From assembly GCA_038503035.1 (NCBI GenBank), contig JAVSML010024698.1, positions 353,099 to 417,098 on the forward strand: a DNA stretch of 64,000 nucleotides. Direction: 5' to 3'. Below are positions 43,700-52,318 of the stretch, piece after piece. Every line of letters begins with the position of its first letter. The first letter of the stretch is position 1. The notes beneath the pieces were generated by a model, which was not told the origin of the DNA, did not search any database, and saw nothing but the letters and a program-made list of their open reading frames with translations. The DNA comes from Crocodylus rhombifer. Taxonomy: Eukaryota; Chordata; Crocodylia; Crocodylidae. The translations under genes and the position numbers were made by a program.

Positions 43700-44760
43700 C
43701 AGGGGTGGGTAATTATTTAGGCTGGAGGGCCACTTAGAGAGTTTTGGTGAGCTGTTACGGGGAGGTGGGAAGGGTACTGACCCAGCCTGTAACAGTTCAC
43801 CAAAACTCCCTAAATGGCTCTACCCTGCGCTTGGCCAAGTGGATGGGATGAGGCTGTTGGCAGGTAGGGAGTGACATCCAGGAACAGGATGGTCGGGTTG
43901 AGCCAAGGCCAAGGCAAGGACTGGGATCAGGATCATGGGACAGTGACAACATGGGGTTGGGGCACGCAGGGAGTGGATCATGGTTATGCTGCAGGTCCCA
44001 GCCCTGTGCTGTCACTGCCCAGTGATCCCAGGGTCTCCATGGAGACTAGCCCAGGACCCATGCAGGTAGGGTATGCTCAACTGGGTGGATAAGATGGGGC
44101 TGCAGGCAGGTAAGGAGCAGTATCTGGGAGCGAGATGGGTAGGTGGGGACGGAACCTGGGTCAGAGCCATGATCTGCTCCCTGCACACCTCTACCTGCAG
44201 AACCAGTGCTCATTGCAGGGATATGCAGGCAGGAGATCATAGCTCTGTCATCGGCCTCAACCCCATGCTGTCACTGTCCCATGATCCTCATCCCAGTCCC
44301 AGCCACAGCTCCACCCACCTATCTCACTCCCAGATGCCACTCCCCACCCATCCACACCCCCATCCCACCTGCACAACTGAGCACACCATGGCCTCATGAG
44401 TCTCAGGTTGGTCTCTGTGGAAACCCTGCCTGCCTGCTCTATCTGGTGCCCCCAGCGGTGGGTACTGGGGTGGATGGGCTGGAATGCCCAGGCAGCTGGG
44501 CTGGGTCCAGTGACGGCAGCATAGACTGGCAGCAGCAGCTGGAAGGAGCCACTGCTGTGGGGGATGACAGGAAGTAAGTCCAGCCACCACACTATCCCAG
44601 CCCTTCTGCATGCCCAGGCGTGACAGGACCAGCCACACCTGCCATGGCCCAGGCTACCTGCTACATCTGGGCCAGGCAGGGCTGAGGGACCCTCCATGGG
44701 CCAAATAAAATCCCTTGATGGGCCAGATGTGGCCCCCAGGCTGTATTTTACCCATCTCTG
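43700..44760. mobile_element. hAT-like element inserted in the CR1 copy, 1061 bp
   Basis: Starts CAGGGGTGGGTAATTATTTA and ends with the reverse complement of CAGAGATGGGTAAAATACAG, so the ends pair over CAGRGRTGGGTAA. The interior is GC-rich with internal duplications (for example 'ggtagggagtgacatcc' near 43864 and 'ggtaaggagcagtatctggg' near 44108). No clean 8-bp duplication was found. CR1 sequence on both sides shows that it is an insertion. No transposase. Confidence 0.7.
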
Positions 44761-44863
44761 GGTTAGATGGAAACAACTGAAATGTTTGTATACCAATTCA
44801 AAAAGTATACATAATAAATTAGAGAAACTGGAATCCCAAAACCAGACACTAAAGGTATGTCCT

Positions 44864-44910
44864 ATGGGTCCTATCCCACCAGAAATAAAGCATGATGGGA
44901 TAGGACCCAT
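44864..44910. repeat. Perfect hairpin, 15-bp arms, 17-nt loop
   Basis: ATGGGTCCTATCCCA (44864-44878) and its exact reverse complement (44896-44910). Lies inside the decayed CR1 endonuclease. Confidence 0.95.
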
Positions 44911-45124
44911 GACCATTAAAGGGTATAAACTGGTTAGAAAGGATGGAAGTAGGAATAAAGGTGGTGAGGTAGCACTGTAAATCAGTAAAGCTGTAGATTG
45001 TAAGAGAATAAGATGTGATGTTATAGACCAAACAATCTCTTTGTGTTAAAATCACATTAGGAAATAATAAAAAAAAAAAAAAATCCTTAAAGAAACTGAA
45101 TTGGGTATTTATTAGAGACTAGCT

Positions 45125-45345
45125 GAAACCTGCAAAACATCTGTGATTATTTTTTGATTGCGACATTATTTCTTTACATATAGGATTTTTAGTTATCCTT
45201 TAACCAAATACCATAACAGAATCAAAACTTCTCACCCTTGAAAAAGCTACATAAAGCTGTCTATGTGTAAACAAAGGCTTAGGAATATAAATACATATTT
45301 TGTCAAAAGTCTGACCTTGTGACTTGTTCATAGTCATAGAATAAG
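45125..45345 (-). pseudogene. Helitron-type PIF1-like helicase, C-terminal fragment
   Basis: On the minus strand 45337 down to 45206 is an open run reading [18 protein letters not shown], then [20 protein letters not shown] and SVMVFG, followed by a stop and a decayed tail. NKSQGQT and QLYVAxSRVRS are the C-terminal helicase motifs of SF1 PIF1-like enzymes. The IYIPKPxFxHxQLYVA wording between them is that of Helitron Rep/Hel proteins, not cellular PIF1. Only about 45 codons remain intact. Upstream the frame is cut exactly by the TIR element that begins at 45347. No Helitron 3' hairpin with CTRR end was found downstream. Confidence 0.8.
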
Positions 45346-45346
45346 A

Positions 45347-45608
45347 GGGCCCTTGTACACGTAACTAAGAGCCCTTGTGCATGTGAGGAAATTGCCCTTT
45401 TTAGTGGTTTAATTTTTTTTTTAATTATTTAATTGCATAACAGTGTACATGTCCAGCAGCATGTTACTATTAAATATCGTAACAGTGTATACGTTCCATG
45501 GCGTATTTCAATTTACTTTTTTTTACATAGCAAAGTAAAACACATTCCACGTATTTTAATTTACTATGTAACAAATTACAACGATATACCTCACGCGTAC
45601 AAGGGCCC
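45347..45608. mobile_element. TIR DNA element, 262 bp
   Basis: GGGCCCTTGTACACGTAAC at the left; the right end reverse-complements to GGGCCCTTGTACGCGTGAG. AT-rich interior with 'gcaaagtaaaacacattcca' shared with the partial copy at 13166. No duplication visible at the flanks. Confidence 0.82.
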
Positions 45609-45611
45609 TGT

Positions 45612-46380
45612 CTGGAGAAGGCGGCAGGGATGTTACACAGGGTGCTGGAAGCCCTGGCATGCTCAGGTACATTCAGGCTTGGCAGGCTTCCAGTGCCCTG
45701 TGCACTATCCCTGCTGCCTTCTCCGGCTGCCAGCGCACCCAGCTGCCTTCCTGCTGCCTTTCTGAGGCTTCCCAGGTGGAAAGGCAGTGGGGACAATGCA
45801 CGGGGTACTGAAAGCCTGCCAAGCCTGAGCTTCCCTGAGCACACCTGGGCTTCCTGCACCCCACACACCTTTGGATCCAGCAGGTGCTGCCTGCACCCAA
45901 GCAGCTAGTACCCTGCCCAGGCAACATTGAAAGCACCGCTAACACCAAGGGAAGCACAGGGCCCCCACAGCTCAGGAGCTGTGTGATCCAGCAGCACCTT
46001 GCACAGGCAAGCACTGCTGACTTAAAAAAAAAAAGCAGTGAGGGGCCTGGTCTTTTCTTTTCTATTCCTCCTTGAGCCTGTCTGTGTCTCCCATGGCTAG
46101 GGAGTGAGTTGCTGGTGGGTCTCACAGCCCCTGAGCTGTAGGGGACCCCAGAGCTTCCCTCCATGGCCGCACCCTCCAGGAAGCACCCACCTGGTGGCAC
46201 CCCGCACAGCAGTCCTGGGGGCACTGCCACCATGGAGGGAAGCACTAGGGTTCCCCGCAGCTCAGGGCGCACTGGCAGCTCAGCCCCTGGCTGCAGGAGA
46301 GGTGGGCAGGCTGAGGGGGGAGAAGAATCAGGCCCCTCACCACTTTTTTTGTTTCCTTCAGCAGAGCCTACCCACTCCGT
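45612..46380. repeat. Two large GC-rich imperfect palindromes
   Basis: First: ctggagaaggcggcagggat (45612) against the region ending ccttctccgg (45727), arms about 43 bp. A third, direct copy of the arm lies at 45775-45830. Second: 46016-46190 against 46205-46370, centre near 46198, pairing 'agcagtgaggggcctg' with 'caggcccctcaccact' and 'cttccctccatgg' with 'ccatggagggaag'. Probably the body of a foldback or nested DNA element. Open frames here are compositional. Confidence 0.75.
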
Positions 46381-46499
46381 GGCAGAAGGTCCTAATGCTT
46401 CATTCTAGCTCTGGACTTGTCTGCTCTGCTCTGGACAGACAGAATAAGCCTATTATTATTATTATAGATTCCCAGATTCACATTTGGAAATAAACAGAG

Positions 46500-47060
46500 A
46501 TCTCTAAAAGTCTTGGGAGAATTTGTTTATAGTGGAAAGTGTGTAATTAGTGCATACTTCCATTTCTCAGATTCAAAATGGGTCAAAATAACTTCAGATA
46601 ATGTTAGGGTGAAGATACGTTTGGACAACATTGCCAACAGATTTCTTTATCAAATGGTCACTGTATCAGAGAGACAAAGTTACCTTCAATCCAATCTTGG
46701 CAAGTAGTGAGGACCTTACGGAAGACTTGCTTATAAAAAAATAATCTGAGATCAAATGATCATTTGATCAACTCAAGTTGATTCACTTTGGTTGAAATAC
46801 CAGAATTGACAAGAATAGTTAATGAGGTTGACTAGATATGAGAACTAAAAGACTTAGATGCAGATGTGGCAGGAAATTATTAAGGCAAAAGTTCAAATGT
46901 TATTGGGAGTGTGTATCCCAAGCAAGAACAAGAAATGGTAGGTAAAAGCTAAACAGAGGCATGGATGAACGAGCACCACAAACAGGCCATTGAGAATTAA
47001 CCAAGGATTTACTAGCAAAGGGGAAAGGGACTGATCAGTAAGAAGGAATCACAGGAGGAT
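46500..47060 (+). other. Possible continuation of the old CR1 ORF2 linker
   Basis: Weak resemblance only: CIPSKNKK and WMNEHHKQAIEN-like wording near 46910-46995 could be the linker's IPxKxxK and WLNxELLxxLxxK. It would fit a single old plus-strand CR1 spread from 43.0 to 47.0 kb by later insertions. Confidence 0.3.
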
Positions 47061-47064
47061 AACT

Positions 47065-47480
47065 CTAGGAGGGAACCCACATGTCATCTAGTTCAATCTC
47101 CTGCTCAAGGCAGGATCATCCCTGCCTAAACCATCACACCCAAAGTATAACCTGCACTTAAAAGCTTCCAGTTATCCATTCAGTGCTTAACCACCTTCAC
47201 AGTGAGAAAGTTCTTCCTAATAGCTAATTTTAAATTTCCCTTGTTGAAATTTAAGCCCATTATTTCTTGTTTTGTCCCCTATGGATGTATGGTCTATCAC
47301 TGCATTCTTTATAGCCACATTTTTCAGATTTTAAGACTGAAATCCTCTCTCAGCCTTCTCTTCTCCAGACTAAATAATCTCACTTATTTCAACCTTTTCT
47401 TATTTTTCATGTTTTCAAGACTTCTAACTATTTTTGTTGTTCTCCTCTAGTCTCTTTCTGACTGATCTAGGTTTTTCTTA
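47065..47480 (-). pseudogene. Old CR1 LINE 3' end, 5'-truncated
   Basis: Plus-strand text 'catctagttcaatctcctgc', 'cacagtgagaaagttcttcc' and 'cagccttctcttctccagac' is the complement of the CR1 tail and the RRLREDL... / KNFLTVKVVKH coding part. Highly diverged; no frame left. Confidence 0.82.
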
Positions 47481-47990
47481 CAGTGTGGTATCCATTAGTA
47501 GACACAGCAGTCCTTGTGAGGGACTAAATAATCAGTGCTAAAAATCAATGCTAAAATGAATCAGTTCCTATGATTTGCATATGACATTCCTGTTAATATA
47601 GCCCAATAAGTTATTAGCATCCTAGATATCAGGCTATTGATTAATTTAACATTGTGTTCTGTCTCATTAGTTTTAAATGAAAAACCTCGAAAAGGTCTTA
47701 GATTTACTCCATATTAGAGTGGGAGAATTTTTGAAAACTCAGCTATGTTTACAAGATGGAAAAAATGTTTCTAATAGAAACTAACCTATACTTAGGCATT
47801 CCTGAGACTCAAAAATTATGGATGATGTTTCTTCCACATATGACCTGGATCAGTACCATAACAAAGGGATGGCAGCCATGGCAACATTCAGGGTGCTGAG
47901 TCCAGAGGTAGGGGGCAAACAAATAGAAGTGGCCACAGTGTCAGACTAGCTGCCACTATGCAGTACAGACAGTGACAGTCCCTAGTACAG
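47481..47990. other. Anonymous stretch
   Basis: Nothing recognised. Confidence 0.3.
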
Positions 47991-47994
47991 CACT

Positions 47995-48160
47995 GTTGCC
48001 CAGGGCACTCAGGTGTCAGGTTATGCCTCTGACCAGGACCAAGTCATTCAATCTCCTCAGACCTCTATTTTCCATGTATAAATTTTACAAAATTGTTATG
48101 AGGCTAAACCCATAGATACTGATGACACTCACAGGGAATGGCATTCTTTGCTCCCTGGCT
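47995..48160 (+). repeat. MIR-like SINE fragment
   Basis: 'accaggaccaagtcattcaa', 'tctcctcagacctctatttt' and 'acaaaattgttatgaggct' follow the MIR core and 3' order ('ttgttgtgagga'). Confidence 0.7.
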
Positions 48161-48235
48161 GTGTAAGTAGACATTTTGGTTGCCTACATGGCATTTCTGG
48201 TACTTACACACAAAAAGGAATCCTAGTCCTCTATA

Positions 48236-48313
48236 CAGGGTCTTCATAAAGTCCTTGTGCACAACCTAAATTATTAAAGTTTAAAAGTGCACAAGGACTT
48301 TATGAATGCCCTG
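48236..48313. mobile_element. 78-bp mariner-like palindromic MITE
   Basis: Arms CAGGGTCTTCATAAAGTCC and, reverse-complemented, CAGGGCATTCATAAAGTCC, continuing to TTGTGCAC (about 26 of 28 including one flanking base). 24-nt loop. TA on the left, TG on the right. Size and layout resemble MADE1-type mariner derivatives. Confidence 0.75.
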
Positions 48314-48389
48314 TGCATAATCTGGGCATACACACACTGGTAACAAAATGAAAGAGACAGTGCACATTCCCATCCTTCACCCCAAAAGC

Positions 48390-48510
48390 TAAGTAGTGAG
48401 GGCACCCACCTGAAAAGGTGGAGGACCAAGGTTCTCAGGCACCCAGAGAATGGCTGAATATGGGTCCTTCTAACTTGCCAGCATAGCACTTTAACCACCA
48501 GGGCTAAGGA
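48390..48510 (-). repeat. tRNA-type SINE-like fragment, inverted
   Basis: Reverse complement contains 'ccctggtggttaaagtgcta', an A-box-like leader, followed by 'gcctgagaaccttggtc'. Related to 28895. Confidence 0.45.
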
Positions 48511-49430
48511 TGGAAGTTACACATAAACCAATTTAAGTGATCAGAAACTAGTTTAAACCTGTAACAGAATGGATGCTCAGTGCATATAAATCAGTTTCAA
48601 AATGGCTGAAACTGGTTTAAGATAAACCTGGCTCAATGCAGCATCAGATTTAACTGATTTGGGTCAAACTGGTTTATGAAACCTCTGTCCCAGCTTCCTT
48701 CCTGGTTCAAGTTCAATCACAGTCCCCCAGCATGCTTTGCAGCCCTGGGCTGGCCTGTCTGCTCCAAAAATCAGAGCTGGCCCTGCACCTCTGCTCCCTA
48801 CCTGGAGCAGTGAGGGGTGGATGACAAGGGGGGGCAGGCAGGGGTAACCCTGGCTGGGGATGCAGCCCAGTCTACCAGGGAAAGGGAACTTCCCTGCAAA
48901 CTCTGACTGGGGTCAAACATCCCATCCCCCATTCAAACCTACTGCTGGCTGTGACTGTGGACTACAAATTCCAGAGGCACATGGAAACAAGAAGAGGAAG
49001 TGATGAACAACCCTGCAGAATCCTGCTGGTGTAAATTTGAACACCAAATCCCAGAGACCTCAGCAGCAGCAGGAAGAGGAAGTAAACACACAGCCAGAGA
49101 GCTGTGCTCTTAGTGCCCCCTGGCTTCTGGCTTCAGCCACTACAGGCATGTGGCTGCTTTTCCTGAATCAAAGGTAAATGTCTGTTCACTTTTGTTTCAA
49201 TTTAATCTGTGCAGCCTAGACTAACTTGCAAAGACTGAATCAATTCCGCCTAGGGCTTTTTGACTGTCTGTACTTAGCCCACATCACAGGTCAGGAATTA
49301 GCCAGAGCTTTTTCCAGTACTCCTTCTGAAGCTGAGCCAGTAACCTAGTCACTGGAAAGAAGCATAGATTCTAGATAGGACCATTATTCCCCAGGAGTCA
49401 TAAACATCCCTCTTCCATTGCCCTCCATCC
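48511..49430. other. Possible element with 'ggtttaa' words at 48511-48680, then anonymous
   Basis: 'ttacacataaaccaatttaa', 'ctagtttaaacctgtaacag' and 'tgaaactggtttaag' are spaced like the arms of a DNA element also hinted at in 25385. The rest is GC-rich filler. Confidence 0.35.
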
Positions 49431-49630
49431 TTTTTCTTCCAAGGACTCTGTTAATGGCTTCAAAAAGAACACTGGAGAGGGGAGCAAGTAATTCCTGACC
49501 TCTGGTAGGGTGGTGAGACAGCTGTACTAGAAAGAGAAAGAGACCCAGGTGCAAAGGACAAGACTTCCAGCATCCCAATCCAGGCTCTCCACTTCCCAAA
49601 TAACTGCTTTAGCCTCTGAGCTATGGGAGG
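49430..49630. repeat. SINE-like repeat related to 28795
   Basis: 'ggcttcaaaaagaacactgg' and 'gagcaagtaattcctgacct' align with 28845-28905. On the minus strand 'catagctcagaggctaaagc' at 49600-49622 is A-box-like. Confidence 0.4.
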
Positions 49631-49814
49631 GGGAGGGTGGAGTTGGGGTAGAGGAGCAAAAGAAAAAGGAATGCCCATCCCTTCCTTATCCCACAGGCTA
49701 GGTCTGGACATTATATGTTCCAGATGACTTTGTTTTCAGGTGCCTAAGGTCACTATAAATCCACAAGGGTTATAGCCACTACTGCACAGATTTAGTCTGC
49801 ATGACTTCATAGTC

Positions 49815-50200
49815 CAGGGGTAGGCAAAATACAGCCCACAGACTGGATCTGGCCCACCAGCTGATTGGATCTAGCCTGCAGGTAGGTGCCCACCAGCTGA
49901 CTGGATCCATCCTCCAGCTATCCTCTGGTGCTCTGCATGGGGCCAAGCCCTGCCTGCTGCCACCCAAGGCAGCCCATGCCATGCTCCTGCCCACATCCAT
50001 TGGCCCCAGCTGCATCCATCCAGGTACTGCTTGGCTCCCCCCATCTTCAGTAGCTCCTTTTCTTCCTGCCCCTACTGCACCACTCCAGGCAGGGACGAAG
50101 CTGCTGCAGCTGGGTGGTTCCTGCCCTAGCGTGTGAGGATCCAGCTCCAGCTTCCAGCTGCCTTTCACCCACAGGTGGGAGTGGGCAGGGTAGAGCACCA
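49815..50200. mobile_element. Left end of a hAT-like element with unresolved right end
   Basis: 'caggggtaggcaaaatacag' is the CAGGGGTRGGCAAAAT terminus, followed by a locally duplicated 'ctgactggatc' / 'ctgattggatc' unit. The matching inverted end was not found. Confidence 0.5.
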
Positions 50201-51487
50201 TGGGCCACCTAGGGGGAGGGCAGAACACATTTGTGTGCCTGCACCACCCAGGCAAACTCTGCTTTATGCACCATGTCACACGCTCCCTTGGGATGGAGTC
50301 AGGAGCTTGGGCTCATGGGGTTCATGTTGGCGTCACTTCACCTCCCAGCCCCAGTGCACTGTCAATAGGGGAAGGAGTTACTCCCTGGCTAGGAAAATGT
50401 CTCTTCAACCCCTCAACTTGAGCACTAAGGTTCCCCAAGCTCCCCTGGATGCCCATGGTCTGGGTTTTCCCACAGTCAGGGTTAGCTGACTGGGTTAAAG
50501 GCAGGGTAGCTGTCAGGGTTAAAGGTAATTCATTAAATAATGCTTTCCAGCCAACTGTAAACTCCCTAGCATCTCTGAGCTGTTGCCCTGGCTCAGGAGG
50601 TTTGTACCAGTTTCATTCACTATGCTCCAGACCTAGCAGCTAGCTGGCCCCTCAGGCCAGCATGGAGGCTGGTCACCTGGGCAGGCATGCTCAGCCAATG
50701 ACTAGCTGTGTGCTGCCAGCAGGGAAGGTAAGGGAATAGGTGCTTCTTGGGCATGATCCCCCTGCCCCCAGCTTAAGCCCAGCTGAGGTGCTTGCCTTTG
50801 GCTTCCCTGAGCTAGCCTCACTGGGGGTTGAGTCACAACTCACACCAGGGCAGAACTGGCTGAGACCCAGCAGGCTTGCTGCACACATGCCACACCAGTG
50901 GAGAACTGAGACCTAGTGGCCACTCCATGGAAGGGGTGGTGGGGGAGGGCCAGGGTGGAGAAAGGGGTGGACATGGGTGATGCTGAGAGAGACATTCCAA
51001 ATAAATAATCGCCCTGGTCAAATGCATATCATGAAGGGGGGAGGGGAAGCTGAATGATGAGCCTTGATGCAGTGGTCAGCAGCAGTAGGGAGGCAGAAGG
51101 CTACCCAGAGCTAAAGCCTGTGCTCATTAGTGGTTAATTGGCTTTTTAACCCTTCCCTTGCACCAAGGGCCAGCCAGTTGCCTGCAGACAGAATTCCATG
51201 CCCAGCCAGGCAGCACAGGGTCTTTCTTGATCAGGAAGGGAGAGATGGAGGGAACCTGATGGCTGTCTCAGCAAGGTGGGGCTTCAGCTTGGCTAAGCCC
51301 CTTGCCTTCAGGTTCCCAGTCTGAATAGATGAGGCAGGGAAGGGGAGTATTATCATTCTCCCTGTTTCCACCTGCCCCTTAGCAACTCTCACCCCCACCC
51401 TAACAATGCTGTTTTCAGTGGTCTTGTGAATTCCTCCCAAACTTGTCTCCCCACATTCTCCCTTGTACACAAAATTTGTGAGGAGGT
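50201..51487. other. Anonymous, GC-rich
   Basis: No gene or repeat terminus recognised. Overlapping open frames on both strands without motifs. Confidence 0.3.
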
Positions 51488-51520
51488 GTGAATGCCTTCC
51501 AGTTGCTGGAAGGCATTCAC
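51488..51520. repeat. Perfect palindrome, 15-bp arms
   Basis: GTGAATGCCTTCCAG, 3-nt spacer ttg, then its exact reverse complement. Confidence 0.95.
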
Positions 51521-52289
51521 CAGAGCAAGGAAGGAGGAAGGCTCCATGGCCTGCTAGAAACAAGGGAATGGAGTCACGGGGTGACTGACAGGAAATGCAC
51601 GAAAAGCCCATTTCATAACAAAACAACGCAAACTTTATTTCTTCCAGCCAATAAAACAAAGCAAACATCAAACCGAAGGTGCAAACTACAGTGGGGTCTG
51701 ATTTGGACGTTTCATGGCCCCTAGCTACTGTTTGCAGCTTGCAGCTTATATATGGGTGCCAGAGCAAGCAGCAGCAAACTTGTGAGCTACTGCACCTCAG
51801 TACAGAGTGGTCAGAGTGTCTTGGGGGTAGGAGGGAGAGTTGGCTTTGGGCCAGTACGACCCCTCTGGGCAGTAAAGTATTGGAGGGTTGAAAGTTTGCC
51901 TACAAAGCAAAAGAGTGGGAATGGTTGGGAATGGTGAGTCCTGGGATCATGGAGGAATGACATTTGAGCCTCTGATCTCCCTGGTGCCCTGGGGCCCCAT
52001 TCATCCCAGCCTCTGTTCCTGCCCCACACCCTCCCACACTGAGAGCCTCGATGTGCACCTCACCCCCACCCCCTTCCTCTCCACCTACCAGCTGGGTGCT
52101 CTCTGTGTGTTTGTATCTCTGTGTCTCCATGTATTTCTGTGTGTCTGCTCCTCACGCCCAAGCCACAGACCCCCACAGCCCTCCTGACCCATAGTATCCT
52201 GCATCCTGCCGAGTTGTGCAGGGACCCCCTCCCTGGGCTTCAAATCCCACACACACACCCACAGCCCCCCACACCTTCACAAAGACCCC
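51521..52289. other. Anonymous, C/T-rich after 51980
   Basis: No recognised feature. Confidence 0.3.
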
Positions 52290-52318
52290 CCCCACACACA
52301 TGCACACACACACACACG
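52290..52318. repeat. (CA)n microsatellite
   Basis: ccacacacatgcacacacac and following ca repeats. Confidence 0.9.

Larger units (their letters stand above)
43506..45062 (+). pseudogene. Start of CR1 ORF2 endonuclease, split by an inserted element
   Basis: After the ORF1 relic, 43506-43699 is decayed ORF1-ORF2 spacer. At 44764-44840 the frame reads QLKCLYTNSKSIHNKLEKLE, the N-terminal box of CR1 endonuclease. At 44923-44988 it reads GYKLVRKDGSRNKGGEVALY then ISKAVDCKRIRCDV. The ITETWW box expected between them is missing and replaced by a hairpin (44864-44910). The coding similarity ends near 45060. Confidence 0.72.
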
